Source: Pseudarthrobacter enclensis
GTDB taxonomy: Bacteria > Actinomycetota > Actinomycetes > Actinomycetales > Micrococcaceae
DNA length: 64,000 nucleotides
Reading direction: 5' to 3'
Assembly (NCBI RefSeq): GCF_001457025.1
Contig: NZ_KQ758604.1
Span: 124,001 to 188,000, forward strand
Below are positions 55,453-64,000 of the stretch, piece by piece; positions within the stretch are counted from its first letter, which is position 1; every line of letters begins with the position of its first letter. Under the pieces are notes generated by a model. That model worked only from the letters and a program-made list of their open reading frames with translations. It was not told the DNA's origin and did not search any database. Made by a program: the position numbers and the translations under genes.

Positions 55453-56412
55453 ATGCCGCACCGCCTTGCCATCCTCGACGACTACCAGGACGTGGCCCGT
55501 GGCTTCGCCGACTGGGCTGCCCTGGAGGCGGACGGGGTGTCGGTGGCCACCTTCCGCGAACCCTTCGCCTCGCAGGATGCCCTTGTGTCGGCCTTGGCGG
55601 ACAGCACCATGGTGGTGGCGATGCGGGAACGGACGGCCTTCACGCGCGAGGTCTTCGAAAAACTCCCCGCGCTCCAGCTGCTGGTCACCACCGGCATGGC
55701 CAACGCCTCCATCGACGTCGCGGCCGCCGCCGAGCACGGCGTGACGGTGTGCGGCACGCCAGGGTCCCCCACCGCTGCCCCTGAACTGACGTGGGCCCTG
55801 CTGCTGGCCTGCGCGCGGCACCTCCCGGCCGAAGAGAACTCGCTGCGGGCCGGATCCTGGCAGTCCACGGTGGGTGTGGAGCTGGCAGGCAAGACCCTGG
55901 GCATTGTGGGACTGGGCAAAATCGGCCGCCGGATCGCCGGCTACGGACAGGCCTTCGGCATGGACGTGGTGGCGTGGAGCCAGAACCTGACGGAGGAGGC
56001 CGCGGCGGAGGCCGGTGCACGGCTGGTGTCCAAGGACGAACTGTTCCGCGTGTCCGACGTCGCCACCCTCCACTTGCGGCTTTCGCCCCGCTCTGAAAAC
56101 ACCGTGGGCGAGGAGGAACTGCGGCTCCTCGGTCCGGAGGGCATCCTGGTGAACACCGCGCGCGGGTCGCTGGTTGACCAGGAGGCACTGATCAGGGCGC
56201 TGAACGAGGGCTGGATCCGGGGCGCTGCGCTTGATGTCTTCGACCAGGAGCCGTTGCAGGCCGGGCACCCGCTCCTGGCCGCACCGAACACCGTGCTTTC
56301 ACCCCACCTGGGGTACGTCACCCAGGAAAGCTACCGGCAGTTCTACGGCGGCGCCTTCGAGGACGTCACCGCGTGGCTGGCCGGCGAGCCCATCCGCACC
56401 ATTACCCCCTGA
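55453..56412 (+). CDS. D-2-hydroxyacid dehydrogenase family protein
   Basis: A 319-residue NAD(P)-dependent enzyme. The dinucleotide motif is LGIVGLGKIGRRIAGYGQAF, and the catalytic triad parts are NTARGSLVD with Arg, DVFDQEPL with Glu, and LSPHLGY with His. The substrate is not evident; the DHase branch acts on hydroxypyruvate, phosphoglycerate or other 2-hydroxyacids. A short leader of 41 bases follows the divergent gene region. The GNAT gene follows 14 bases later and is likely cotranscribed. Confidence 0.88.
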   Translation: MPHRLAILDDYQDVARGFADWAALEADGVSVATFREPFASQDALVSALADSTMVVAMRERTAFTREVFEKLPALQLLVTTGMANASIDVAAAAEHGVTVCGTPGSPTAAPELTWALLLACARHLPAEENSLRAGSWQSTVGVELAGKTLGIVGLGKIGRRIAGYGQAFGMDVVAWSQNLTEEAAAEAGARLVSKDELFRVSDVATLHLRLSPRSENTVGEEELRLLGPEGILVNTARGSLVDQEALIRALNEGWIRGAALDVFDQEPLQAGHPLLAAPNTVLSPHLGYVTQESYRQFYGGAFEDVTAWLAGEPIRTITP

Positions 56413-56426
56413 ACAGGAGGACCTCA

Positions 56427-56960
56427 ATGAGCCACACCATCCGCCGCGCCACCATGGACGACGCCGGTGCGCTGGCTGAGCTGGCGGCCGTCACCTTCCC
56501 GCTGGCCTGCCCGCCCTCCTCCTCACCGGAGGACATCGCGGCCCACCTGGCCAACACCCTCAGCGAAGGACACTTCCGGCGCTACCTCTCGGATCCCGAC
56601 ATCACGGTCATGGTCCTGGACAGCGGTGACCGGCTCAACGGATACAGCCTGCTGGTGGACCGGGCTGCCTCCGACCCGGACGTCGCAGCGGCGCTGACGC
56701 TGACGCCGTCGGTGGAGCTGAGCAAGTGCTACGTCCATCCGGACCACCACGGGCTCGGCGCGGCCGCGGAACTGATGCATGCGAGCATCCAGGCGGCGGC
56801 GGAGACCGGCCGGTCCGGGATTTGGCTGGGCGTCAACAGCCAGAACACCCGTGCCATCCGCTTCTACGGAAAGTCCGGGTTCCGCCAGGTGGGCACCAAG
56901 TCCTTCAGGCTCGGCAGCACCGTGGAGCACGACTTCGTCCTGGAGCGGCCGCTACCCTGA
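56427..56960 (+). CDS. GNAT-family N-acetyltransferase
   Basis: A 177-residue acetyltransferase. It opens with TIRRATMDDAGALAELAAV, and the acetyl-CoA site is KCYVHPDHHGLGAAAELMHA, followed by AIRFYGKSGFRQVGTKSF. A CAGGAGG lies seven bases before the ATG. The substrate cannot be predicted. It is the second gene of a small operon with the D-2-hydroxyacid dehydrogenase. Confidence 0.88.
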   Translation: MSHTIRRATMDDAGALAELAAVTFPLACPPSSSPEDIAAHLANTLSEGHFRRYLSDPDITVMVLDSGDRLNGYSLLVDRAASDPDVAAALTLTPSVELSKCYVHPDHHGLGAAAELMHASIQAAAETGRSGIWLGVNSQNTRAIRFYGKSGFRQVGTKSFRLGSTVEHDFVLERPLP

Positions 56961-56972
56961 ACGCCCCAACCC

Positions 56973-59153
56973 TCAGGCGCCCGGCTGGTTCAGCCCGGCA
57001 TGGCCTGACGCGGCTTCCGGGCTGCCCGGCGGGTAGGCCAGCGGCGGGCGCGGTTCGGCGAGGAGCTTGAGCCCGGGCGGGAGCCCCTCGATGCCGCCCT
57101 GGTTACCCGAGGCCGTGATGGTCACCCGGGACGAATCCAGCAGGACGTTTTCGGCCCGGAAGGCGCCCACCACATCCGGCAGGATGGGCGCCAGGTGCAC
57201 CACGCCGCGCGTGAAGACCGGGTCGAAGCGGAGCAGGATCCGTGCCAGCTGGACGGGTGCCGCGGCGGCCCACGCCTGCGGGGAGCAGGCCGTGGGGTAG
57301 GGCACCGGACCGGGGAATTCACCGCGGTCAAAACCGCAGAACAACTCCGGCAGTCGGTTGTCGAAGTGTCCAGCGGCCTCGAAGATACCCAGTGCCACTC
57401 GTTTGGCCTCGTCCACGAAGCCGTAGCGCATCAGGCCGGTGGCCACCATCGCCGTATCGTGAGGCCAGACCGAACCGTTGTGGTAGCTGACGGGGTTGTA
57501 GGCACCCATGTCCGAGGCGAGGGTGCGGATGCCCCACCCTGTGAACATCTGCGGCGACATGAGGTGTTCCATCACCGATTGCGCCTTGTCCCGGTCAACA
57601 ATGCCGGAGAAGAGGCAGTGGCCGATGTTGGAGGTCAGGGCGTCCACGGGCCGCTTGTCCTTGTCCAGGGCCACCGCGAAATAGCCTTTGTCCGGCAGCC
57701 AGAACCGTTTGTTGAATTCCTCCTTGAACGCTGCCGCCTTGGCCGCCCAGTGGTGTTCCAGATCGCTGTCCCCGCCCCAATGTGCCAGCAGCGAACGGCC
57801 CAGGTAGGCAGAGTAGACGTAGGCCTGGACCTCGCAGAGGGCTATGGGCGCCTCAGCCATGGTTCCGTCCGCGAAGTTGATGCCGTCCCAGGAGTCTTTC
57901 CAGCCCTGGTTGACCAGTCCGTGGTCATTGGGGCGCAGGTATTCCACGAACCCGTCGCCGTCCCGGTCCCCGTACTTTTCGATCCATTCCAGGGCACGGT
58001 CGGCATTGTGCAGCAGCGGCTGGATCACGTCCTTGGAGAGCCCCCAGCGGCTGAGCTCGCCGAGCACGGCTACGAACAGCGGCGTGGCGTCGGCGGTGCC
58101 GTAGTAGGCGGTGCCGCCCAGCGACAGCCCCGCCGTCACGCCCAGCCGGACCTCGTGCGGGATGCGGCCCGGCTCCTCTTCCGAGTCAACGTCCACCTTC
58201 CGGCCCTGGATCCCGGCCAGGGTCTGCAGGGTCCCCAGGGCAAGGTTGGGGTTGACCATCAGGCTCATGTAGGAGGTCAGCAGCGAATCCCTGCCAAACA
58301 GGGCCATGAACCAGGGCGCCCCCGCCGCCACGGCTGCCCGTTCCGGGTGGTGGGGATCGAAGATCCGCAGGGCGCCCAGGTCGCTTTGGCTCCGGTTGAG
58401 CAGGTCCTGGAGGCCGGCGTCCTCGATCCTGATCCGCGGGACGCCTTCCTCCCAGTCCAGGTGCCGCCGCACACCCTCCCGGTGGTGCGGCAGCTGGCCT
58501 TCGCGGAAGGGCTTCTCCGGCGCTTCCCCGTTCACCAGGGGCACCACGATGATGCTGGTGGTCCACTTGCCGCGCGCCGGCACCGTCACGGTGAAACGCA
58601 GCCCGGCTTCGGTGGCCTGGGCTTCACGGGCTCCGATGGCCGAGCCCCGCTGCTGTCCGTGCCTTTCCGCCTCGATGATAAGCCTGCCGTCCCGGACAGA
58701 CCGGGCGGTGTCCGAGGTGTCAAAAGTCCGTCCGCCCTTAACGTCGAACAGGTCCGCCTGGTCCGCATCCACCTGCAGCTCGATGTCGCACTCCACCGGC
58801 TCGGCCGCGTAGTTCTCGAGGGTGATGTCATCCTGCATTCCCGGGCCGATATGCCGGACCTGCCTGACTACCAGCGGGCTGTCGAACTTGCCGCCGGGCC
58901 ATTTGGCCCTGCCCACGAACGTCGCCTTGAACGGCTGGGGCCGCTGGGCGGAAAGCGGCTCGCGCAGCGAGCCGTTGATGCGCAGGACCCAGCCGGAAAT
59001 GATGCGGGTGTCCTGGAAGAACGCACCGTTCGTGCCGCCGTCGGACATGATGTCTCCGCTGCCGGACGAAATGCAGAAGGAGGACCCTTCCAGGACGGTG
59101 ACGGAACCGGAATCGGAAACGGACGCTTCGTTGTCAGCGTTCCAGGCGGTCAT
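56973..59153 (-). CDS. Amylo-alpha-1,6-glucosidase (glycogen debranching-like)
   Basis: A 726-residue enzyme with an N-terminal GDE_N-like beta domain (about residues 20-215) and a C-terminal (alpha/alpha)6 barrel. Motifs include LFGRDSLLTSYMSL, GWKDSWDGINFADG with its Asp, and YHNGSVWPHDTAMVATGLMR. It probably hydrolyses alpha-1,6 links of glycogen or a related glucan. The GGAGGGGA before the ATG sets the start. It follows the GT4 gene by 61 bases in an apparent two-gene operon and is convergent with the GNAT gene. Confidence 0.9.
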   Translation of the reverse strand: MTAWNADNEASVSDSGSVTVLEGSSFCISSGSGDIMSDGGTNGAFFQDTRIISGWVLRINGSLREPLSAQRPQPFKATFVGRAKWPGGKFDSPLVVRQVRHIGPGMQDDITLENYAAEPVECDIELQVDADQADLFDVKGGRTFDTSDTARSVRDGRLIIEAERHGQQRGSAIGAREAQATEAGLRFTVTVPARGKWTTSIIVVPLVNGEAPEKPFREGQLPHHREGVRRHLDWEEGVPRIRIEDAGLQDLLNRSQSDLGALRIFDPHHPERAAVAAGAPWFMALFGRDSLLTSYMSLMVNPNLALGTLQTLAGIQGRKVDVDSEEEPGRIPHEVRLGVTAGLSLGGTAYYGTADATPLFVAVLGELSRWGLSKDVIQPLLHNADRALEWIEKYGDRDGDGFVEYLRPNDHGLVNQGWKDSWDGINFADGTMAEAPIALCEVQAYVYSAYLGRSLLAHWGGDSDLEHHWAAKAAAFKEEFNKRFWLPDKGYFAVALDKDKRPVDALTSNIGHCLFSGIVDRDKAQSVMEHLMSPQMFTGWGIRTLASDMGAYNPVSYHNGSVWPHDTAMVATGLMRYGFVDEAKRVALGIFEAAGHFDNRLPELFCGFDRGEFPGPVPYPTACSPQAWAAAAPVQLARILLRFDPVFTRGVVHLAPILPDVVGAFRAENVLLDSSRVTITASGNQGGIEGLPPGLKLLAEPRPPLAYPPGSPEAASGHAGLNQPGA

Positions 59154-59214
59154 CGGGGATTCCCCTCCCAGTTGACGTAAATGCTGCCCGGAGCGTCCGG
59201 GAAGCACTGCTGCC

Positions 59215-60276
59215 CTATCGATTCTGGTGCACCCGGACCGCTTCCGGAACCCCTCCGACGGGCCTCGTTTCCAGGAGGTCGGCATAGAGCTGCAGGTGGT
59301 CGGCCACCATGCGGGCGGCACTGAACCGCTCCTCCACATCCCGCCGGCAGGCGGCCCTGTCCAGCGCCGCGGCGGCGGGGACGAACCCGGCCAGGTCGCC
59401 TGTCTTCCCCAGGAAGCCCGTACGCCCGTGCCGCACGATTTCCGGCGCCGAGCCCACTGCGGTTCCGACGACGGGAGTCCCGGTGGCCAGCGCCTCGATC
59501 ATGACCAGCCCGAACGGCTCCGACCACTGGATGGGGTTCAGGAAGGCCACAGCCTCCCCCATCAGCCGGTACTTCGCGGCGTCGTCCACTTCTCCCACAA
59601 AGTCCTCGTTGGGCCCGAGTATCGGTTCGACGGTTTCGCGGAAAAAGCGCACCTCGTCCGGTTCCCGCATCTTCACGGCGATCTTCAGGTGCATGCCCAC
59701 GGCGCGGGCAATGTTGATGGCCTCAAGCAGGCCCTTGTCCGGGCAGGCCCGGCCCACGAAACACAGGTAACCGCCGCGGCCGGTGCCTACGGGAACCGCC
59801 GAGAGGTCCATGCCGTGGTGGATGACCTTTGTCACCGGAACGTCGGGGGCGTGCGATGCCTGGTCGCGGGAGATGGCGATCACTGCCCCGTGCCGGCCGA
59901 TGGCACGGAAGATGTCCGCGGCCTGGGCGTTAAGGGGTCCGTGCATCGTCGCGGCCAGCGGCACCCCGCGCGGCCGGTGCAGGTAAAGCGGGCCTGCCAG
60001 GGTGTGGTCGTGGATGATGTCGACGTCCTGCAGGCCTTCATAAGCCCGGACGATGTGGCTGAGCTCCGAAAGGCTCGTGCCCAGGCCGGCGTAGTCCGCC
60101 GGACGCATGCCGGGAACCAGCGGAACGGGACACCGGCTCTCGGTGGGGGCGGCCAGCAGCACCTCGTGTCCGGCTGCTGCGAAGCCCCGGGCCAGGGTGT
60201 CCACCACCCGTTCGGTGCCGCCATAGGTTTCCGGCGGTACGGGAATCCACGGTCCTGAAACCAGACCAATACGCAT
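59215..60276 (-). CDS. GT4-family glycosyltransferase
   Basis: A 353-residue retaining glycosyltransferase of the GT-B fold. The N-terminal domain begins IGLVSGPWIPVPPETYGGTE and contains DIIHDHTLAGPLY. The C-terminal domain has FVGRACPDKGLLEAI and the donor-site WSEPFGLVMIEALATGTPVVG, with the E-x7-E of GT4 enzymes. The GGGAGG upstream confirms the ATG. The pairing with a debranching-type glucosidase points to glycogen-like or small glucoside metabolism; the acceptor is unknown. Confidence 0.88.
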   Translation of the reverse strand: MRIGLVSGPWIPVPPETYGGTERVVDTLARGFAAAGHEVLLAAPTESRCPVPLVPGMRPADYAGLGTSLSELSHIVRAYEGLQDVDIIHDHTLAGPLYLHRPRGVPLAATMHGPLNAQAADIFRAIGRHGAVIAISRDQASHAPDVPVTKVIHHGMDLSAVPVGTGRGGYLCFVGRACPDKGLLEAINIARAVGMHLKIAVKMREPDEVRFFRETVEPILGPNEDFVGEVDDAAKYRLMGEAVAFLNPIQWSEPFGLVMIEALATGTPVVGTAVGSAPEIVRHGRTGFLGKTGDLAGFVPAAAALDRAACRRDVEERFSAARMVADHLQLYADLLETRPVGGVPEAVRVHQNR

Positions 60277-60483
60277 CCTGGCCTCCCAGGTGAGACAGGC
60301 CGGGCTCCCCAGCAGGCCGGGCGCCACCCCGCCGCGGCAGGCGGTGCCGCGGTGGCGTGTTCGGGTTTGTGCGGCCTTTGCTTGACCTCTGATCAGACTA
60401 TTGCGCAGGATGCGGCGCGCCACAAGACCTACCGTGGGGTATCTCACACTGCCGCGCGGAATGACGTCCCGGAGGCCAGGGTT

Positions 60484-61191
60484 ATGCAGTCCATGAAGAT
60501 TGAGATCTGGTCCGACGTTGCGTGCCCGTGGTGCTTCATCGGCAAGCGCCGCTTCGAAGCTGCCTTGGCGGCCTTCCCGCACCGGGATGCCGTTGACGTA
60601 ACGTGGCGCAGCTACCAGCTGGATCCCGGCCTGCCCGGGCACTACGACGGCACCGAACTGGACTACCTGAGCACCCGGAAGGGCATGGCTCCGGAGCAGG
60701 TTTCCCAGATGTTCGAGCATGTGGCCCTGCAGGCCAAGGGCGAGGGATTGAACTACCGGTTCGACACCGTCGTGGTGGCCAACAGCTTCACCGCGCACCG
60801 GCTGATCCACTTGGCGGCGGCCCACGGCAAGCAGGACGCCGCCAAGGAACGCCTGCTCAGCGACCACTTCGAGCACGGCAAGGACATCGGAAGCCGGGAG
60901 TACCTGGCCGCGCTGGGCCGGGACCTCGGCCTTCCGGAGACCGCGGTGGAGGAGCTCTTCACCACCGACAAGTACGCCGATGATGTCCGTGCCGACGCTG
61001 CGGAGGCCCGCGCCCTGGGCATCAGCGGCGTCCCGTTTTTCGTCATTGACAGGAAGTTCGGCCTGTCCGGGGCACAGCCCGTCGAGACGTTCAGCGCCGC
61101 GCTGGACCAGGCCTGGCAGGACGCCAACCCGCTGGTCCTGGTCAACGCCGGTGACGGGGACGCCTGCGGGCCGGAGGGCTGCAGCGTCTGA
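60484..61191 (+). CDS. DsbA-family FrnE-like oxidoreductase
   Basis: A 235-residue thioredoxin-fold protein. The redox motif C-P-W-C is in SDVACPWCFIGKRRFEAAL at about residues 16-19, and later GISGVPFFVIDRKFGLSGAQ is the cis-Pro loop of the family. The C-terminal DGDACGPEGCSV gives two more Cys, as in FrnE. No signal peptide is seen, so it acts in the cytoplasm, perhaps in oxidative or disulfide stress. The start follows AGGCCAGGG; the ATG three codons later is an alternative. Confidence 0.88.
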   Translation: MQSMKIEIWSDVACPWCFIGKRRFEAALAAFPHRDAVDVTWRSYQLDPGLPGHYDGTELDYLSTRKGMAPEQVSQMFEHVALQAKGEGLNYRFDTVVVANSFTAHRLIHLAAAHGKQDAAKERLLSDHFEHGKDIGSREYLAALGRDLGLPETAVEELFTTDKYADDVRADAAEARALGISGVPFFVIDRKFGLSGAQPVETFSAALDQAWQDANPLVLVNAGDGDACGPEGCSV

Positions 61192-61215
61192 CGCGGGGCA
61201 CTCTCCCTGTTTGGT

Positions 61216-61236
61216 GACACATCGCGGTAAAGTGTC
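61216..61236. promoter_or_regulatory. GACAC-N11-GTGTC inverted repeat before the TetR gene
   Basis: GACAC (61216-61220) and GTGTC (61232-61236) are separated by 11 bases and end three bases before the TetR start. This fits an autoregulated TetR promoter with almost no leader. Confidence 0.45.
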
Positions 61237-61239
61237 TGT

Positions 61240-61890
61240 ATGCCAAGGATCTCAGCGGCCACCAACGCAGCGCAACGCGCCGATACACAGCGCCGCATCC
61301 TGACGGCGTTCGGCGAACTCCTTTTCTCCCACGGGCTTCCCGGGCTCACCATGACTGACGTGGCACGGCATGCGGGCGTGGGCCGCACCGCCGTCTACAA
61401 CTACTACGCGGACATCGAGGAGTTGTTGATCTCCTACGCCCTGGAGGAGACGGAGAAATTCCTTGCGGAGCTGCGGGAGTCGCTGAGCCGGCTGGACAAT
61501 CCGGTGGAGCGGCTGGCCCTGTACGTGCGCGCCCAAGTGGAGGACCTCACCCGCCGCCACCTGCCGCCGGGACCTGCCATGGGCGCCGTGCTGTCGCCGT
61601 CGTCCTTTGCCAAACTCGCGGACCACGTGGGCGAGCTGAGCGTGCTCCTGCAGGGCATCCTGCAGGATGGCATGGACCAGGGCTACCTGCCGCCGGCGGA
61701 CGTGGGCCAGCAGGCCCAGCTGATCCTTGGCACCCTGTCCTCCAGTGCAGCCAGGGGTAGCGACGAGCCGGCGGAACTGGAAGCGCGCGTCGCCCGGACG
61801 GTCCGTTTCATCCAGCTGGGTGCGGGAGCAAGGTTCGACGACGAAGGGCGGCCCGTGCGTGTGGCGCCCCTTCGCGCCGTGGCAGGCTGA
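61240..61890 (+). CDS. TetR-family transcription regulator
   Basis: A 216-residue regulator. The recognition motif is MTDVARHAGVGRTAVYNYYA at about residues 37-56. The rest is a helical ligand domain. It lies 48 bases after frnE in the same direction, but its own dyad suggests a separate promoter. Its stop adjoins a family A palindrome. The target genes are unknown. Confidence 0.85.
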   Translation: MPRISAATNAAQRADTQRRILTAFGELLFSHGLPGLTMTDVARHAGVGRTAVYNYYADIEELLISYALEETEKFLAELRESLSRLDNPVERLALYVRAQVEDLTRRHLPPGPAMGAVLSPSSFAKLADHVGELSVLLQGILQDGMDQGYLPPADVGQQAQLILGTLSSSAARGSDEPAELEARVARTVRFIQLGAGARFDDEGRPVRVAPLRAVAG

Positions 61891-61950
61891 GTTGCCCCAT
61901 CACTTCGAGTCCCCAAAAACAGGTTTTAACGACCCCAACTGATAGGGCAC
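61891..61950. repeat. Degenerate intergenic palindrome, family A copy 3
   Basis: GTTGCCCCATCACTTCGAGT (61891-61910) and GACCCCAACTGATAGGGCAC (61931-61950) pair with about four mismatches and one gap. The arms resemble copies 1 and 2. It starts at the base after the TetR stop and lies between convergent genes. Confidence 0.65.
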
Positions 61951-61956
61951 CGGGCG

Positions 61957-62634
61957 TTAGCTGCCCGGCGCCGCCGACGGCATCACTGGCCACAGGTCGT
62001 CGTCCGCCACCCGCCGGCTTTCCCTCGGGCAACTGAGCGTGCCCGGCGTCTGGTCCACGAGCTCCGGCGGTGCCAGCGAGCGGTAGTCCTGTGACAGGAT
62101 CACGTCGACGCTGCCGTCCTGGCGGCCGTCCTGGAAGTAGTCAGAGCCCGGCAGGTTCCGCTGCACCGTGAAGGCTGCGGACTGCCCGGCTGCTCCCGAA
62201 ATCACTGCCGCCACGCCCCGGTACCCGGCCTCGGTGTTGGCTACGGCGCCCACCACGAACTTCCTGGCCAGGAATTCGTCTGCGGCAGTGCGGGCCAGCC
62301 CCGGCCTGCTGGTGGAGTTGTAGACGTTGAGGTTGACCTGTTCATTCGGGGTGTAGTCGTAGGTTGCCGAGGGGCAGGCGGTGGCGGCCTTCGGGGCCGG
62401 TTCGGCCGTGGGGATGCTGAATTTGCCGTTGATGATGGCCAGGGCCGTGATGATCCCCGCGGCGATCAGGCCGATCAGGAGCACCAGGACAATCCCGTGC
62501 AGGACGCGGCGCCGGACCCGGGCGGTGTCATCGGCGTTCCGGTTGGCCTCGAACGTGGCCCGCAGCTCCTGCCCGGTGACCACGTGGTGTCCGTGCAGGA
62601 CGCTGACGTCCTGCGGCTTCCGCTGCCTAGCCAT
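61957..62634 (-). CDS. LytR C-terminal domain membrane protein
   Basis: A 225-residue single-pass protein. The cytoplasmic N-terminus of about 45 residues is charged, the helix is at about 46-70 (VLVLLIGLIAAGIITALA), and the extracellular part (about 90-190) contains VNLNVYNSTSRPGLARTAAD, the LytR_C start. LytR_C domains occur in cell-wall glycopolymer ligases and in lone membrane proteins such as this one, so a wall-related role is likely. The start overlaps the stop of the upstream small gene by eight bases, so the two are coupled. Confidence 0.85.
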   Translation of the reverse strand: MARQRKPQDVSVLHGHHVVTGQELRATFEANRNADDTARVRRRVLHGIVLVLLIGLIAAGIITALAIINGKFSIPTAEPAPKAATACPSATYDYTPNEQVNLNVYNSTSRPGLARTAADEFLARKFVVGAVANTEAGYRGVAAVISGAAGQSAAFTVQRNLPGSDYFQDGRQDGSVDVILSQDYRSLAPPELVDQTPGTLSCPRESRRVADDDLWPVMPSAAPGS

Positions 62635-62929
62635 CGAGCACCAGGACCCGGGCGTGGATCGCGGTGCGCTGGTGCAGGGCGGTCCGGACTGCGCGGTGCA
62701 GCCCGTCCTCCAGGTACAGGGTCCCCTGATACTGCACCACGTGCGGGAAGAGGTCGCCGAAGAACGTGGAGTCCTCCGCCAGCAGCGCTTCCAGGTCCAG
62801 GGTGCGTTTGGTCGTTACCAGTTCGTCCAGCCGGACCGGCCGCGGCGGCAGCGAGGCCCAGTCCTTGGGCGTGCTGTAACCATGGTCGGGGTAAGGGCGG
62901 CCCTCACCCACAGCTTTGAATATCACCAT
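62627..62929 (-). CDS. Small protein with ParB/Srx-like motif, VapB-like annotation in relatives
   Basis: A 100-residue cytoplasmic protein. The middle is RLDELVTTKRTLDLEALLAE and the end YQGTLYLEDGLHRAVRTALH, which resembles the strand and catalytic-loop arrangement of ParB/sulfiredoxin-type domains (ED-G-x-H-R). In relatives it is sometimes called a VapB-family antitoxin; I see no toxin partner. It is coupled to a LytR_C membrane protein, so a joint role at the envelope is possible. The ATG lies 28 bases past a palindrome-free AT-rich spot and needs experimental confirmation. Confidence 0.6.
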   Translation of the reverse strand: MVIFKAVGEGRPYPDHGYSTPKDWASLPPRPVRLDELVTTKRTLDLEALLAEDSTFFGDLFPHVVQYQGTLYLEDGLHRAVRTALHQRTAIHARVLVLDG

Positions 62930-63072
62930 GCCACCCTAGGCATCCTGCCAAGGGCAGCGGAAGTGCCCGGCCGTACCGCCGGTAGGTTGTGGCCAAACGG
63001 TGACCATGTCACACGCTGCGAACTTTCGGTGCCTGAAGCGGGACTTTCCCGGCCAGCTGAGAGAATGGTGCC

Positions 63073-64000
63073 ATGACAGCATCCGAAGCCTCCGCCGTGT
63101 CCGTGACCGCAGCCCGGCTGCCGTCGACTCCGCCGCTGGCGCTGCTGCTGGATGTGGACGGCCCGGTGGCCAGCCCCGTCACCCGGGACGTCAAGCCGGA
63201 CATCATCGGGGACCTGGTGGCCCTGGCCGCCGCGGGAATCCCGGTCATCTTCAACACCGGCCGCTCCGACGCGTTCATCCGGGAGCAGGTCATGGAGCCG
63301 ATGCTGGCCGGGGGCATCCCGGACGGCACCGTGGTCCACGCCGTCTGCGAGAAGGGCGCCGTCTGGTTCAGCTTCACCTCCGCCGGTCCCGGCCCCGTCC
63401 ATGTGGACCGGGAGCTGGCTGTTCCGGCCGCCTACGGCGAGGACATCCGCCGGCTGGTGGCAAAGGACTATGCCGACCACATGTTCTTCGACGAAACCAA
63501 ACGGGCCATGGTGTCCGTGGAACAGCACATCGAGGTGGCCAGCGCGGACTACCTGGCCGAGCAGAAGCTCTTCGACGCCGCTGCCGTGGAACTGATGGCC
63601 ACGCACGGGCTTGGGGTGGTGCGGCTGGGCCACCACGCGCCCAACTCCGACGACGAGGTGGACTACCGCGTGGATCCCACCATCATTTCCACCGACATTG
63701 AGTCGGTGCGGCTGGGCAAGGACCTCGGGGCCAGCCGGGCGGTTGAACTGCTGGCCGCCCAGGGCATCACACCGGAAGCCTGGCGGACCGTCGGCGACTC
63801 CCGCACCGACTACGCCATGGCGGACTGGCTGCACCACAACGACCACCCAGTCAAGCATGTGGATGTCCGGCCTGCTGACGGCGTCCCGGCCAAGCCGTAC
63901 GATATCCTGACCGCGGCGGACCTTGGACTGGACGATTCGACCATCCACGACGATGCCGGCGGCGCCTTCCTGCGCAGCTGGCGCGAGGCACTGGGCGCCT
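63073..64000 (+). CDS. HAD-family phosphatase, N-terminal part
   Basis: The frame runs off the right edge after 309 codons. Motif 1 is LLLDVDGPVASPVT with the nucleophile Asp, motif 2 is FNTGRS, and motif 3/4 is GDSRTDYAMADW after a Lys in RLGKDLG. This is the HAD class IIB pattern, as in sucrose- or mannosyl-phosphoglycerate phosphatase-like enzymes. The substrate is probably a small phosphate sugar. The ATG is 143 bases from the start of the divergent small gene. Confidence 0.85.
   Translation, partial: MTASEASAVSVTAARLPSTPPLALLLDVDGPVASPVTRDVKPDIIGDLVALAAAGIPVIFNTGRSDAFIREQVMEPMLAGGIPDGTVVHAVCEKGAVWFSFTSAGPGPVHVDRELAVPAAYGEDIRRLVAKDYADHMFFDETKRAMVSVEQHIEVASADYLAEQKLFDAAAVELMATHGLGVVRLGHHAPNSDDEVDYRVDPTIISTDIESVRLGKDLGASRAVELLAAQGITPEAWRTVGDSRTDYAMADWLHHNDHPVKHVDVRPADGVPAKPYDILTAADLGLDDSTIHDDAGGAFLRSWREALGA

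Noticed and set aside
60388..60397. TCTGATCAGA palindrome before frnE
   Set aside because: A ten-base dyad is too short to call without a second copy or regulator.

Overview
The window is an ordinary, gene-dense stretch of a high-GC actinobacterial chromosome. Gene content and protein style point to the Micrococcaceae, most likely Arthrobacter or Pseudarthrobacter: an lhr-nei pair, a MocR regulator beside YczE, a RamB-type regulator beside the glyoxylate shunt genes, a LytR_C membrane protein, an FrnE-type DsbA and many small hypothetical genes typical of the group. I saw no tRNA, rRNA, insertion sequence, prophage or CRISPR array. About 54 coding regions are supported, two of them cut by the window ends, and no gap between genes exceeds 300 bases.

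Layout. 1-8022: the start of a DUF4383 membrane protein, a flavin oxidoreductase with a C-terminal Rieske domain, then the DNA-repair pair lhr-nei, which overlap. 8056-13976: yczE with its divergent MocR regulator, a SRPBCC/HTH pair, an RluA-type pseudouridine synthase, a DedA protein and a small unknown protein. 14068-20716: phosphoenolpyruvate carboxylase, an NAD(P)-binding oxidoreductase, a DUF1684 protein and an SDR/acyl-CoA dehydrogenase pair for fatty-acid or branched-chain acyl-CoA oxidation. 20870-28085: a cytoplasmic GH76-like protein, an iron(III) ABC transporter (fbpABC) with a DtxR/IdeR-like iron box and a CRP/GlxR-like site, and a membrane-anchored GH32 fructan hydrolase.

28265-38660: small enzymes of uncertain role, then tgt and the queuosine-precursor transporter yhhQ, separated by an AbiEi/DUF559 gene that sits exactly between two 73-bp palindromic direct repeats. 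A TetR gene with two identical-type operators, a TIGR01777 epimerase, a small membrane protein and a PdxK/ThiD-type kinase follow. 38688-49005: pyruvate oxidase, a secreted protein with 270-bp tandem Ig-like repeats, a TetR gene divergent from a small membrane protein, and an MHS transporter divergent from an operon of response regulator, histidine kinase and a TAXI-type lipoprotein. 49092-53840: ramB-like regulator, aceA and aceB. 53841-64000: a CynX-type MFS transporter, D-2-hydroxyacid dehydrogenase, GNAT, glycogen-debranching-type glucosidase with a GT4 glycosyltransferase, FrnE, TetR, LytR_C, a small ParB-like protein and a HAD phosphatase.

The clearest metabolic logic is central carbon control: anaplerosis (ppc), the glyoxylate shunt (aceA, aceB with ramB) and pyruvate oxidation (poxB). 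The least explained items are (1) intergenic palindromes of three sequence families, two of them repeated within the window, including one between aceA and aceB and one pair that brackets a gene; (2) a two-component system co-transcribed with a TAXI receptor that has no TRAP permease nearby, opposite an MHS transporter; and (3) a set of clean operator-like palindromes beside TetR, ArsR and MocR genes. Functions are assigned from recognised motifs and gene order only; no database search was run.
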